Shown here: in pieces, positions 16,575 to 25,928 of the stretch
Layout of the letters: each line of letters starts with the position of its first letter
Numbering within the stretch: position 1 is the stretch's first letter
Source of the DNA: Kocuria subflava
GTDB lineage: Bacteria; Actinomycetota; Actinomycetes; Actinomycetales; Micrococcaceae
Direction: 5' to 3'
NCBI RefSeq assembly: GCF_012163155.1
Contig: NZ_JAAVUN010000013.1
Coordinates: 21,885 to 85,884, forward strand
DNA: 64,000 bases
Translations under genes and position numbers: made by a program
The notes under the pieces: model-generated
The model's input: only the letters and a program-made list of their open reading frames with translations
Database searches by the model: none
Told to the model about the DNA's origin: nothing

Positions 16575-18668
16575 GTGACCAACGGCATTTATCTCAGCGC
16601 CATGACACCGCTGTCCGGCAAGTCTCTGGTGGCACTGGGACTGATGGACACCCTGTTCAAGAACTCTGACCGCGTGGGCTTCTTCCGCCCGGTCCATATG
16701 GGAACCACCCCACAGGAGGACCCCCTTCTGCAGCTCATGGCGGAGACCTTTGAACTCCCGCCGGAGCGCTGCCGGGGCGCCGTTTCCCTGGAGCAGACCC
16801 GGGAGATCCTGGCCACGGGCAACTACGACGACCTGGACTCCCAGGCCGTGGCCATCTACACGGAAATGGCCACCCATTGCGATGTGATCGTGGTGGACGG
16901 CACGGACATGATCGCCCACAACGCCGCCATTGCAGAGTTCGATCTCAACGCGCGGTTGGCCAACAACATGGGGTGCTCCGTGCTGGCCGTGATCGGCGGC
17001 AATCAGACGGAGGACCCCCAGCAGTTGCTCAACGCCGTGGAGGTTTCCCGGACTGAATTGCGGGAAGCCAAGTGCGACATCTTTGCCATCATGGTCAACC
17101 GCTGCCCCGTGGAGTGGGTGGATGAAGTCACGCAGAAGGCTCCGCGCGGCCAGCACCACCTGCCCGTCTACGTGATCCCGGAACTTCCCGCGGTGTCCAG
17201 CCCCACGATTGAGGAACTGGTGGATGAGGCCGGGTTCGGAACCGACCTGGCAGCAGTGCCCCTGGACCGTGACATCCAGGGTGTGAAGATCGCGGCCATG
17301 ACCGTGGAGCACTTCCTGGATCAGCTGGTTGAAGGCGAACTGGTGATCGTCCCGGGAGACCGCTCGGATGTTCTGATGTCCTGCCTGGCCTCGGCACTCT
17401 CCCCCGAACGCCCCACCCCGGCCGGCATGTTGCTGACCGGTGGCCTGCTTCCCGGTGAGCTGGTTCAGTCGTTCATCCAGACCGCGCCCTTCCCCGTCCT
17501 GACCACGGAGCAGGACACCTACAAGGCGGCCAAGCGCGTGGCACGTACGCGCGGTCGCCTGAGCAACCGCAGCCCCCGTAAGGCCGCCGCAGCCCTGGGT
17601 GAGTGGTCCCGTCGGATCGACGTTGACGAACTGGTGTCCCGCCTGGACCTGGAACGCCCGGTGCGCCGCACCCCGTTGCGGTTCCTGCACGACCTGGTGG
17701 AAGCAGCCCGCTCGGACCGCAAGAACATTGTTCTTCCAGAAGGCGATGACCCCCGCGTGCTGCGCGCGGCAGAAATCATCCACCGCCGGAACTTCTGCGA
17801 TCTCACCATCCTGGGCAGCCCGGAGGAGGTGCGCCGGATCTGCGACTCCCAGGGCATCAACCTGAACTTCGAGGATGACGGCCTGGACCTTGTGGACTAC
17901 CGCAATGACGCCGAACTCATTGACCGTTACGCCGATGCCTACGTGGAGTACCGCAAGCACAAGGGCGTGACCAAGGACGTAGCCGTGGACCGGATGCGGG
18001 ACGGTTCCTACTTCGGCACCATGATGGTTCAGCTGGGAGATGTGGACGGCATGGTCTCCGGTGCTGCCCACACCACGGCCAACACCATCCGCCCTGCCCT
18101 GGAGTTCGTGAAGACTGCCGAGGGCGTGAAGATCGTCTCCTCCGTGTTCTTCATGTGCCTGGAGGACCGGGTGCTGGTCTACGGCGACTGCGCCGTGAAC
18201 CCCAACCCGAACGCGGAGCAGCTGGCAGACATTGCGGTGGCTTCAGCTGCCACCGCCAGAGCCTTTGGCGTGGATCCGCGCGTTGCCATGCTGTCCTACT
18301 CGACCGGCGGTTCCGGTTCCGGCGAGGACGTGGAACGCGTGCGCGAAGCCACGGAGATCGTCAAGGCCACCAGCCCGGACTTTGCCGTCGAAGGACCCAT
18401 CCAGTACGACGCAGCCGTGGATGCCTCCATCGCCAAGTCCAAGCTGCCGGAGTCATCGGTGGCAGGACAGGCCACGGTGTTCGTGTTCCCGGATCTCAAC
18501 ACCGGTAACAACACGTACAAGGCCGTGCAGCAGTCGGCCGGCGCAGTGGCGGTGGGCCCCGTCCTGCAGGGTCTGCGCAAGCCGGTCAACGATCTTTCGC
18601 GTGGCTGCACCGTGGAGGACATTGTGAACACCGTGGCCATCACGGCCATCCAGGCCCAGACCATGTGA
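16575..18668 (+). CDS. pta: Phosphate acetyltransferase
   Basis: A 697-residue long-form Pta that interconverts acetyl-CoA and acetyl phosphate. The N-terminal ~230 residues form a P-loop-like dethiobiotin-synthetase domain (MTPLSGKSLVAL, 10-21), then a DRTGG domain, then the C-terminal catalytic PTA domain (IVLPEGDDPRVLRAAEII, LSYSTGGSGSG, VFPDLNTGNNTYK). GTG start with GAGGAG upstream. It works with AckA 1.1 kb downstream to make or use acetate; normally the two genes touch, but here a broken gene lies between them. Confidence 0.96.
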   Translation: MTNGIYLSAMTPLSGKSLVALGLMDTLFKNSDRVGFFRPVHMGTTPQEDPLLQLMAETFELPPERCRGAVSLEQTREILATGNYDDLDSQAVAIYTEMATHCDVIVVDGTDMIAHNAAIAEFDLNARLANNMGCSVLAVIGGNQTEDPQQLLNAVEVSRTELREAKCDIFAIMVNRCPVEWVDEVTQKAPRGQHHLPVYVIPELPAVSSPTIEELVDEAGFGTDLAAVPLDRDIQGVKIAAMTVEHFLDQLVEGELVIVPGDRSDVLMSCLASALSPERPTPAGMLLTGGLLPGELVQSFIQTAPFPVLTTEQDTYKAAKRVARTRGRLSNRSPRKAAAALGEWSRRIDVDELVSRLDLERPVRRTPLRFLHDLVEAARSDRKNIVLPEGDDPRVLRAAEIIHRRNFCDLTILGSPEEVRRICDSQGINLNFEDDGLDLVDYRNDAELIDRYADAYVEYRKHKGVTKDVAVDRMRDGSYFGTMMVQLGDVDGMVSGAAHTTANTIRPALEFVKTAEGVKIVSSVFFMCLEDRVLVYGDCAVNPNPNAEQLADIAVASAATARAFGVDPRVAMLSYSTGGSGSGEDVERVREATEIVKATSPDFAVEGPIQYDAAVDASIAKSKLPESSVAGQATVFVFPDLNTGNNTYKAVQQSAGAVAVGPVLQGLRKPVNDLSRGCTVEDIVNTVAITAIQAQTM

Positions 18669-18673
18669 CCTCC

Positions 18674-18744
18674 GCACCAACCTTATGTATGCGTGGAGAC
18701 AGACCCCTGACAGGCCTGTCTCCACGCATACATAAGGTTGGTGC
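18674..18744. terminator. Very long perfect hairpin after pta
   Basis: Arms 18674-18702 and 18716-18744 are 29 bases each and perfectly complementary, with a 13-base loop. The loop edge includes the palindrome GACAGGCCTGTC (18709-18720), so an alternative inner fold exists. It ends pta and the convergent DUF559 gene. There is no T run, so the stem alone would act. Confidence 0.8.
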
Positions 18745-18745
18745 A

Positions 18746-19560
18746 CTAAACCCGGGGAACGGGTGCCCGGCGGTGTCTTCCCGTGGCCAATTCGGCAAGC
18801 ACGCTGCGCTGAGCCTGCTCCCAGTGGTACCAAATCTGGTCGTAGCTCAGCCTCATGGTGGTGTAGCCAAGTCCCCGGAGGCCAGATCGCGCACTCGGTC
18901 CATGCGGTAGCGTGCCCCCGCTGCGTGGTGTTGTTCGCTGTCGCACTCGATGATCAGGGACTCACCCACCAGAAGGTCAACGCGCCCCACGCCAGGGATG
19001 AAGACCTGTGGTCTCACCGTGAACCGACGCTGTTGCAGGAAGAGTCTCACCCGGGTCTCGCTTCCGGATCCCGCGCCCAGCATGAAGTGCGTCAAGGATG
19101 CCCGTTTGGCTGCAGGGGCCGAACCCAGCAGGTCCCTGGCCGCTGGTTCTCCGATCAGCCCCAGGTTCACGGCAGATTCCGTCACGATCAGGCCGGTCTC
19201 CACATCGTGGCGCGCGATGGCCTCCCGCAAACCGTCCATGACGGGCGCCAGCGGTGCATGCGTGGCCCGGGTCAGCCGATGGAGTTGGACCCCAGCTACG
19301 GCAGGCCGGGGAACTCCCGGATTGAGCATGACGTGCAGCTGCCGATTCGGTGTCCAGATTCCGTGCTGTTCACAACCGCTGAGGCAACCCAGGGTCCCGC
19401 CCAACGCCACGGCCCTGGCCACGGGCGCCGCTGCCCGAGCCGTGGCATACCAACCTTTGCGCAACCGCGTGAGTGAGCCACCTTCAAGGAGGGCATTCAG
19501 GCGCTGCCTGTCCAATCCACGTTCACGCAGGTCCGCCAGCGAGTAGATGCCCGAGTCCAT
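18746..19560 (-). pseudogene. AbiEi-like/DUF559 protein gene, frameshifted
   Basis: The ATG at 19558-19560 opens MDSGIYSLADLRERGLDRQRL, a winged-helix AbiEi-type antitoxin domain. The C-terminal half has the nuclease-like DUF559 core FIPGVGRVDLLVGESLIIECDS. After MDRVRDLAS the frame hits a TGA, but the next frame continues with GLGYTTMRLSYDQIWYHWE and ends at TAG 18746-18748, exactly as in intact relatives (~270 residues). The break is a one-base loss at the CCCC run 18873-18876. Such genes are common in actinobacteria; defence or DNA-repair roles are guesses. Confidence 0.78.
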
Positions 19561-19782
19561 GGATCGACCCTGCCACCGGAGCACCGTGTTCCGGCAGCCC
19601 CTGTGGATAACCGCCGGTTCATCACACGTGGCGAACACTTCCGATCAACACGTGGCGAACGCCTCCAAACAACAGAGGTCAACCCCGCCGTACGCCTGGG
19701 GCCAGCGCGGATCTGACTGACACAATGGAGGCAACTCCGCTCCACACAGCGGGCCGATCAGGCGCGCAGGAAGTAGTCACCC

Positions 19783-20937
19783 ATGCTGATTTTGGTCGTC
19801 AACTGCGGCTCGTCCTCCATCAAGTACCAGGTCCGGGAGATGCCGGAACCGGGCCAAGCCGACACCGACGGCGGCACGGTGGTCACCAAGGGCCTGATCG
19901 AGAACATCGGGACGTCCGAGATTCAGGATCACACCCAGGCCTTGGACATCCTGGCCGAGCGCCTGGAAGAAGAACTGGGGGATCGCACCATCGATGCCGC
20001 AGGTCACCGCGTGGTCCACGGTGGCGAGCGCTTCTCCCAGCCAGTTCTGGTGGACAACGAGATCATCCGTGCCGTGGAACGCCTCTCCCCGCTGGCACCC
20101 CTGCACAACCCGGCTCACGCACTGGGGTTGCGCGCCATTCAGAAGAAGTGGCCGGACATGCCCCAGGTCTGTGTTTTTGACACGGCCTTCCACCGGTCCA
20201 TGCCGGAACACGCATGGCGCTACGCCCTGCCGAATGAGTTGTACGAGGAGTACGGCGTACGCCGTTACGGCTTCCACGGGACTTCGCACGATTTTGTGAC
20301 CGGCCTGGCCGCCGAACACCTGGGTGTTGCCCGCGATGACTTCAACGCCGTGGTGGCCCACCTGGGCAACGGTGCTTCCGTGACCGCCATCAAGAACGGC
20401 GAGTCCTATGACACCTCCATGGGATTCACACCCCTGGCCGGCCTGGTCATGGGAACCCGAACGGGCGATTTTGATCCGTCCATCATCACCGCCATGCTCC
20501 GCCGGGACCCGGAGATGACCGCCCAGCACCTGGACGATCTGATGAACAAGCAGTCCGGGCTGAAGGCGATTGCGGGTCACTCGGACATGCGTGCTGTGGA
20601 GGACGCTGCTGCTGCCGGGGATGCCGGTGCGCAGTTGGCACTCGAAATGGCTGCCTACCGCCTGGCCAAGTACATCGGCGGGTACCACGTGGCCGTGGGC
20701 GGTGCACGGGCCTTGATCTTCACCGCAGGCATCGGGGAGAACTCGGACACCTTCCGCCAGCTGGTGGTGAATCACCTGGGCGCTTTGGGCACCACGCTGG
20801 ATCCGGAGGCCAATTCGGTCCGCAATGACCAGGTGCGCCGGATCTCCACGGCGGATTCCACCTTGGAGGTGCTGGTGGTCCCCACGGATGAGGAACGTGC
20901 CATCGCAGAGGCCACCGCGCAGCTGGTGAGCAACTGA
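19783..20937 (+). CDS. ackA: Acetate kinase
   Basis: A 384-residue ASKHA-fold kinase converting acetyl phosphate and ADP to acetate and ATP. The signature NCGSSSIKY (7-15), GFHGTSHDF (catalytic His region, near 167), and the nucleotide-binding FTAGIGENS near residue 315 are all present. Slightly shorter than the common 400. A GGAAG site precedes the ATG by about ten bases. Works with pta upstream. Confidence 0.96.
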   Translation: MLILVVNCGSSSIKYQVREMPEPGQADTDGGTVVTKGLIENIGTSEIQDHTQALDILAERLEEELGDRTIDAAGHRVVHGGERFSQPVLVDNEIIRAVERLSPLAPLHNPAHALGLRAIQKKWPDMPQVCVFDTAFHRSMPEHAWRYALPNELYEEYGVRRYGFHGTSHDFVTGLAAEHLGVARDDFNAVVAHLGNGASVTAIKNGESYDTSMGFTPLAGLVMGTRTGDFDPSIITAMLRRDPEMTAQHLDDLMNKQSGLKAIAGHSDMRAVEDAAAAGDAGAQLALEMAAYRLAKYIGGYHVAVGGARALIFTAGIGENSDTFRQLVVNHLGALGTTLDPEANSVRNDQVRRISTADSTLEVLVVPTDEERAIAEATAQLVSN

Positions 20938-20973
20938 CCGGCGACTGCTTCCGCTCATTGCGCGCCAGCCCCC

Positions 20974-21033
20974 GCTGAGAAGTGATGTGTGCCGCCCATC
21001 AGAGCTGATGGGCGGCACACATCACTTCTCAGC
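20974..21033. terminator. Long perfect hairpin after ackA
   Basis: Arms 20974-21001 and 21006-21033 are 28 bases, perfectly complementary, around a 4-base GAGC loop. Sits between convergent ackA and the phosphoribosyltransferase gene. No T run. Confidence 0.8.
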
Positions 21034-21058
21034 GCAGATCACCGGACCAAATCATCGC

Positions 21059-21580
21059 TCAACTGTCTTGGGCGTCAGCACCAGAGGCCACCACCGGCGG
21101 CTGGTCCGACCACGGGAACACAATCCATTCATCCGTGGACTTCCAGATGTAGTCCGGCTCCACAATGGACCGCGGTTTGGAGTAGATCACCGCGCTGCGG
21201 CAGTCTGCCCCGAATCCGGAGAGCAGTTCCAGCACAAGGGCCAGTGTGCGCCCGGAGTCGGCGACGTCGTCGACCACCAGAACCTTGCGGCCCCGAATGG
21301 AATCCACGTCCAGCATGGGTGCCAGCAGGACGGGATCGGGCAGGGTCTCGTGGACGTCCGTGTAGAACTCGACGTTGACGGCATCAATCAGCTTGACGCC
21401 CATGGCGTAGGACAGGGCACCTGCGGGCACCAGGCCTCCGCGGGCCACTCCAATGATCAGGTCCGGCTGGAAGCCGCTGTCCGCAATGGTCTGGGCCTGC
21501 TGCCGGACGGCATCGCCAAAGCCCTGCCAGGTGAGGACATCTTTGGTGTTGAGGTCAGTGGAATCCGCGTGATAAGCCAT
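21059..21580 (-). CDS. Phosphoribosyltransferase (xanthine/guanine type)
   Basis: A 173-residue type I PRTase. The PRPP loop is VLVVDDVADSGRT (100-112), and VARGGLVPAGALSYAM (46-60) is the pyrophosphate loop. The short length and WKSTDEWIVFPW near the C-terminus resemble Gpt-type purine phosphoribosyltransferases, fitting purine salvage with the NCS2 permease 7 kb away, though the base is not proven. ATG preceded by TAACGT with six bases between, so probably leaderless. Confidence 0.87.
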   Translation of the reverse strand: MAYHADSTDLNTKDVLTWQGFGDAVRQQAQTIADSGFQPDLIIGVARGGLVPAGALSYAMGVKLIDAVNVEFYTDVHETLPDPVLLAPMLDVDSIRGRKVLVVDDVADSGRTLALVLELLSGFGADCRSAVIYSKPRSIVEPDYIWKSTDEWIVFPWSDQPPVVASGADAQDS

Positions 21581-21586
21581 GCCGCC

Positions 21587-21592
21587 ACGTTA
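21587..21592 (-). promoter_or_regulatory. -10 box of probable leaderless promoter for the phosphoribosyltransferase
   Basis: TAACGT on the minus strand, exactly six bases before the ATG at 21580. Confidence 0.45.
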
Positions 21593-21628
21593 GGGCATGC
21601 GGCAGTCAGGAGTCATCTGGCGTATGCC

Positions 21629-22654
21629 TCAGCCGGCCAGCATGTCCTCCACCAGGGGTGCCACCTGGGTGCCGAACAACTCGATGGAGCGTTGCATCCG
21701 ATCGTGGGTCAACGGCCCCACCGAGTATTTGAGGTCAAACCGCTGAGCACCCAGAACCTTCTGATGAGCCGCGATCTTGCGGGCCACGGTCTCCGGGGAG
21801 CCAACGTAGTAGGCGCCTTTTGGGCCGCACATGGCATCAAAGTCGGAGCGCTGCAGGGCGGGCCATCCGCGTTCACGCCCAATGACGTCGTGGTTGGCGG
21901 CAAAGGCCGGGAAGAACTCGTCCCGGGCCTGCTGGTCGGTTTCTGCGATGTAGCCGGGTGAGTGCCACGCAATGGGCAGCTCGGGCTTTCCAAAGTGCTC
22001 CAGAGCCCGTCGGTAGTGATCGGCAAAGGGCTTGAACCCCAGGGGGCTGCCGCCGATGATCGCAAAGATCACGGGCAGTTGGTAATGGGCGGCGCGCACC
22101 ACCGAATTCGGGGAACCTCCCACGGCGATCCATGCCGGAAGCCGCCCGGTTTCGGTCTTGGGGAAGACCTCGATCCCGTTGATGGCGGCGCGCAGACCAC
22201 CCTCCCAGGTGATGGGACCCTCCTGCTGCAGGCGGGTGAACAGTTCAAGTTTCTGGGCGAACAGGTCCTCGTAGTCCTCCAGCGCGTAGCCGAACAACGG
22301 GAAGGACTCGGTGAAGGAACCACGCCCCAGGATGGCTTCCGCCCGACCGTTGGAGAGCGCGTCCACCGTGGCAAAACGCTGGTAGACCCGCACGGGGTCC
22401 TCGGAGGACAGCACGGTCACGGCACTGCCCAGACGAATGTTCTCCGTGGTGGTGGCAAGCCCTGCCAACACGGTGTCCGGGACGGAAACGGCGTAGTCCG
22501 CGCGGTGGTGTTCCCCCACACCAAAGAAATCCAGCCCCACCTGGTCGGCCAGCCGGCCTTGTTCCACCACGTGCCGCAGGACTTGGGCCTGGGAGATGGG
22601 TTGACCGTCAGCGCCGGGGTGGACGTCGCCAAAGGTGTTGAGACCAAGCTGCAT
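21629..22654 (-). CDS. LLM-class flavin-dependent oxidoreductase
   Basis: A 341-residue luciferase-like (TIM-barrel) monooxygenase: QLGLNTFGDV at the start, FFGVGEHHRADYAVS (near 44), and AEAILGRGSFTESFPLFGY for the FMN phosphate region. Substrate unknown. A GGAG site precedes the ATG. An operator-like inverted repeat lies 53-64 bases upstream (22707-22718). Not obviously part of the polysaccharide operon that ends just beyond. Confidence 0.87.
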   Translation of the reverse strand: MQLGLNTFGDVHPGADGQPISQAQVLRHVVEQGRLADQVGLDFFGVGEHHRADYAVSVPDTVLAGLATTTENIRLGSAVTVLSSEDPVRVYQRFATVDALSNGRAEAILGRGSFTESFPLFGYALEDYEDLFAQKLELFTRLQQEGPITWEGGLRAAINGIEVFPKTETGRLPAWIAVGGSPNSVVRAAHYQLPVIFAIIGGSPLGFKPFADHYRRALEHFGKPELPIAWHSPGYIAETDQQARDEFFPAFAANHDVIGRERGWPALQRSDFDAMCGPKGAYYVGSPETVARKIAAHQKVLGAQRFDLKYSVGPLTHDRMQRSIELFGTQVAPLVEDMLAG

Positions 22655-22706
22655 GATGTGCTCCAGTTCAGGGGTGGCCGGACATCACCATTCTGCCTTA
22701 GTTTAA

Positions 22707-22718
22707 GTGACGTGTCAC
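22707..22718. promoter_or_regulatory. Operator-like inverted repeat upstream of the LLM oxidoreductase
   Basis: GTGAC-GT-GTCAC, flanked by A/T-richer bases (TTTAA and CTAG), in the short region before the oxidoreductase gene. The form suits a dimeric TetR- or MarR-type repressor; no such regulator is adjacent. Confidence 0.4.
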
Positions 22719-22741
22719 CTAGCTTTGGGTACGAGCCGCTC

Positions 22742-23995
22742 TCACGTCAACCTCCGACTGTGCATCACGTATCCCGCCGTCATGCACGCCGACCGGAACA
22801 CTTCCCCACCCAGCACCCAACAGGCCACCGCCAGCGCCGTGTCAGCGCCACTGAGCCAGGCTCCGCCCACCACCAGCACCAGCTGCACGCCACTGATCCG
22901 CATGAACCAGCGTTCGTGTCCACCCATCATCAGCACATTGCTGGTGGCAGAGGTGGTGGCGTTGATCAGCGTGGAGATCACCAGAACGACGGCGGCCCCC
23001 CACGTCCCCCGGTAGTCCTCACCCAGCAGCTCCACCAGTGCGCCCTCACCCACCAGCAGCAGGAAGGCCAACAACAGGGCGGGCAGCACGGCCGAGGCCA
23101 CGGCGGCCTCCACCACGAGTTTGCGCAGCGCGGCCCGGTCCCGCACCGCCACCGCGATCCTCGGCCCGAACACCGTGGACACCGCAGAGGTGCCCATGGC
23201 GCCTGCGGACTGGATGCGCTGTGCGACGTCGTAGGTACCGGCCACCGCCAGGGAGCGGGCGGAGAGCACGAACATGGGCCCGCGCACGCACAGGGCGGTC
23301 AAGGTGGCGCCCAGGCCCAGGGGGAGGGCCATGCGCCACGGTGTGCGGGGGATCTCAATGCCCAGGGCCCGGTAGTGGGAGAGCCTGCGGCCAGGGGCCG
23401 GGGAGATCCACCACATGATGACCGCAATGATCACGAATGCCGCCACCTGGCCTGGGATCAGCAGTTCCGGTCGCGTGACCGAAGCCAGCAGGGCAGCCAC
23501 CAACCCCAGCAACGGCAGTGCCACTGATTCCAGGAACTGCCCCGCCACAGGTTGCTGTTTGGCCATGCGTTGGACCATGAACAGACGTCCGAACGCGGAG
23601 GCGGCAGCCACGGCCCAGAAGGCCAACACCCATCGGGTGGGATGGCCCATGAGCTCGCCGGCCACGGTGACCGCCACCGCCATCAAGCCGATCACCAACC
23701 AGATCCGGGTGACCGTGCGGGCATCACGCCGGACCAGCATGCGGGCCCGCCTGCGGTCATTGGCGGCCCACAGCGGTGCCTGTTCGCGAATGCCGGAGGT
23801 GTCCAGACCAAAGGTTCCGGACATGCGGGCCACCAGGGCCACAGACCACAACAGTCCGTTCAGGCCCACGTCCTCCACGGAGAAGCGCAGTGCCACAACG
23901 GCCACCAGGGCCATTTGCAGTGCGGCACCACCCACCCGGATCCCCAGCACCATCAGGGACTGGAGGCGGGCTCTCCCGCGCCGATCACCTGCCAC
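22742..23995 (-). CDS. Wzx-like polysaccharide flippase
   Basis: A 417-residue protein with about twelve hydrophobic helices and the spacing of the MATE-like oligosaccharide flippase superfamily, such as the N-terminal LGIRVGGAALQMALVAVVALRFS and the MGTSAVSTVFGPRIA loop. It would move lipid-linked repeat units across the membrane. The position, last in a run with a Wzy-like polymerase and WecG/TagA-type transferase, supports this. GTG start, 18 bases after the upstream stop. Confidence 0.78.
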   Translation of the reverse strand: MAGDRRGRARLQSLMVLGIRVGGAALQMALVAVVALRFSVEDVGLNGLLWSVALVARMSGTFGLDTSGIREQAPLWAANDRRRARMLVRRDARTVTRIWLVIGLMAVAVTVAGELMGHPTRWVLAFWAVAAASAFGRLFMVQRMAKQQPVAGQFLESVALPLLGLVAALLASVTRPELLIPGQVAAFVIIAVIMWWISPAPGRRLSHYRALGIEIPRTPWRMALPLGLGATLTALCVRGPMFVLSARSLAVAGTYDVAQRIQSAGAMGTSAVSTVFGPRIAVAVRDRAALRKLVVEAAVASAVLPALLLAFLLLVGEGALVELLGEDYRGTWGAAVVLVISTLINATTSATSNVLMMGGHERWFMRISGVQLVLVVGGAWLSGADTALAVACWVLGGEVFRSACMTAGYVMHSRRLT

Positions 23996-24013
23996 GAGTG
24001 GAGTTGTCCTCAG

Positions 24014-24865
24014 TCACTTCCGCATCAACCTGCCCGTCAGTGGCATCCCGTTTGCCCGGTCCTTGGCCAGGTACCACAGGAACTTGGTGTTGCCCACGGC
24101 GTAGCGCTTGAACATGCGCTTGGGTTCCATGGCCAGGCGGAAAGCCCATTCCATGCCCATTTTCTGCATCAGTTTAGGCGCCCGTTTGGTCTGCCCGGCG
24201 ACGACGTCGAAAGAGCCACCCACACCCACACAGACACCCACGCCCATGGCATCGCGCTGACCGTAGATGAAGTCTTCCTTCATGGGCGAGGGGATGGCCA
24301 CAAACAGAATGTCCACGTCCATGGAACCGATTTCCCGGGCCATGTCCTGATCGGTTTTGCCCTGTTTGCGCCAGTAGCCGTCATGGATGCCCACAATGTT
24401 GGCGCCACGGCGGGTGAAGTCCTCCTGGACCGCCGCCAGCACTTCCGGGCGGGCGCCCAACAGGTAGATCCGCTGACCTTCCTGGGCGGAGAGATCCACC
24501 AGGCGGTTCATCAGATCAATACCGGCCACCCGCTCAGGCACCGGACGGCCCAGCAGCTTGGAGGCCCACACCACGGCCTGCCCGTCAGCGCTGACCACAT
24601 CGGCAGCGTTGAACTCGGACTGCTTGGCAGGGTTCTCCTTGGCGGAGACAATCTTGGCGGCGTTGATGGACAGGTGGTTGTGGTGACCGCCGTCGGTCAT
24701 CAACCCCTTGAGTTTGTCCACAGTCTGTTCCATGGTCAGGGGGTCGATCCCCACTCCCATGACGTCGCGCCGCTTGGCCCTGCCATCGCGCGGCAATCCA
24801 CGGTTCAGCGTGGGCTCGGCCTGCGGGCCGTGTTCGAATTCTTTGTCACGAGCCGGCAGACTCAT
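24014..24865 (-). CDS. WecG/TagA/CpsF family glycosyltransferase
   Basis: A 283-residue GT26 enzyme. MGVGIDPLTMEQTV (36-49), SINAAKIV, SADGQAVVWASKLLG (the conserved catalytic Asp region), and FVAIPSPMKEDFI match the family, which adds N-acetyl-mannosamine or mannosaminuronic-type sugars to a lipid-linked acceptor. The start overlaps the toroid gene by 20 bases and follows a GGGGG site. Confidence 0.88.
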   Translation of the reverse strand: MSLPARDKEFEHGPQAEPTLNRGLPRDGRAKRRDVMGVGIDPLTMEQTVDKLKGLMTDGGHHNHLSINAAKIVSAKENPAKQSEFNAADVVSADGQAVVWASKLLGRPVPERVAGIDLMNRLVDLSAQEGQRIYLLGARPEVLAAVQEDFTRRGANIVGIHDGYWRKQGKTDQDMAREIGSMDVDILFVAIPSPMKEDFIYGQRDAMGVGVCVGVGGSFDVVAGQTKRAPKLMQKMGMEWAFRLAMEPKRMFKRYAVGNTKFLWYLAKDRANGMPLTGRLMRK

Positions 24866-25928
24866 TGCTGTTCCCCCATCCGGCCAGGGCCAACGTGGCG
24901 TGACCCTGGTTCCATCTCATGTGCGGCAGCCCCGACCCCAAACTGCGGAAGCCACCGTCATCGCCTTGCAAACCCAGCAGGTGCTTCACGGCCGGGCGCG
25001 GATCCGGGGTTCCCCAACCCCGTTGCGCCGCGCGGGCCAGAAAACCCACGGTGGTGGCCACGTTGTGCACGTCCTGGGATGTCTTCTGATCGTTTGCGTA
25101 ATACAGCGGGAGGCCGTCTGCATCCAGGCAGTTCTCCGCCCAGTACCGCAGGCCTTCCGGTATCGCCTCCCCTGTGTCGAATCCTGCCTGCTCAAGCGCC
25201 CACAGGGAATCAAGGTTGTAGATGGTGTGGAAACTGTCCACCCATTCCAGCCCCGGCCCCACCCCGTAGGACCAGGATCCATCCGGCATCTGGGCGGCCA
25301 CCGTCCGGTTGATGGCACTCTGGATCTTGGTGGCATCTCCGCCCAGCATGGCCAGCGACTCAGCCGCCAGCAGGGAGCCGTTGTGCACCAAGCGCTCGGA
25401 GGTGGTGGTGTAGCGGAAGTACCCGTTGTGGAACTGCCCCTGCAGCCACCGCGTGACCTCCGGACTGACTTCATCCAGCCGCCCGGTGGCTTGGAATGCC
25501 CGCAGCGCAAAAGTTGTGGCCACCACGTTGGGACTTCCGGCCGGGTAGAACGCCCATCTGGTCTGGACGTCGAACTCATAACCCCACGGGCCGGACCCTC
25601 GCTCACTCAGAATCCGGTCCACCAGCTGATCAGCCTGGCCTTGATCACCCATGAGCACCGCCGCATGGGCAAACAGCGCCATCCCCTTGGTCATCCGCAC
25701 CACGGGCACATCAGTCAGGTCCCGCAGCCACTGCCCCGCACGTTTGTGCGCCTGCACCCAGGCCTGGCGCGGTCTCCGTCCCCGGAGGTGCTTGGCGTGG
25801 GGTGAGAGCAGACCGTCATACGGGTCCGTCCCGGCAAACTCACGCACCTGCGCAAAGCGGAAAGCCCGCTTTGCTGCCTCACGGACCTCAGTGTGCAGTT
25901 CAGCCCCCAAATCGATGGGAGGAATCAT
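24846..25928 (-). CDS. Alpha/alpha-toroid protein in the polysaccharide operon
   Basis: A 360-residue soluble protein with repeated helical hairpins of the terpenoid-cyclase/prenyltransferase type (QMPDGSWSYG, LQGDDGGFRS). DSFHTIYNLDSLWALE near residue 223 resembles a motif in uncharacterised proteins of other capsule loci. There is no transmembrane or signal segment. It overlaps the flanking genes, so it is made together with the sugar transferases. Function unknown: a glycan-modifying or hydrolase-like role is a guess. The ATG at 25928 is preferred over the longer frame because of the ATGA overlap. Confidence 0.65.
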   Translation of the reverse strand: MIPPIDLGAELHTEVREAAKRAFRFAQVREFAGTDPYDGLLSPHAKHLRGRRPRQAWVQAHKRAGQWLRDLTDVPVVRMTKGMALFAHAAVLMGDQGQADQLVDRILSERGSGPWGYEFDVQTRWAFYPAGSPNVVATTFALRAFQATGRLDEVSPEVTRWLQGQFHNGYFRYTTTSERLVHNGSLLAAESLAMLGGDATKIQSAINRTVAAQMPDGSWSYGVGPGLEWVDSFHTIYNLDSLWALEQAGFDTGEAIPEGLRYWAENCLDADGLPLYYANDQKTSQDVHNVATTVGFLARAAQRGWGTPDPRPAVKHLLGLQGDDGGFRSLGSGLPHMRWNQGHATLALAGWGNSNESAGS

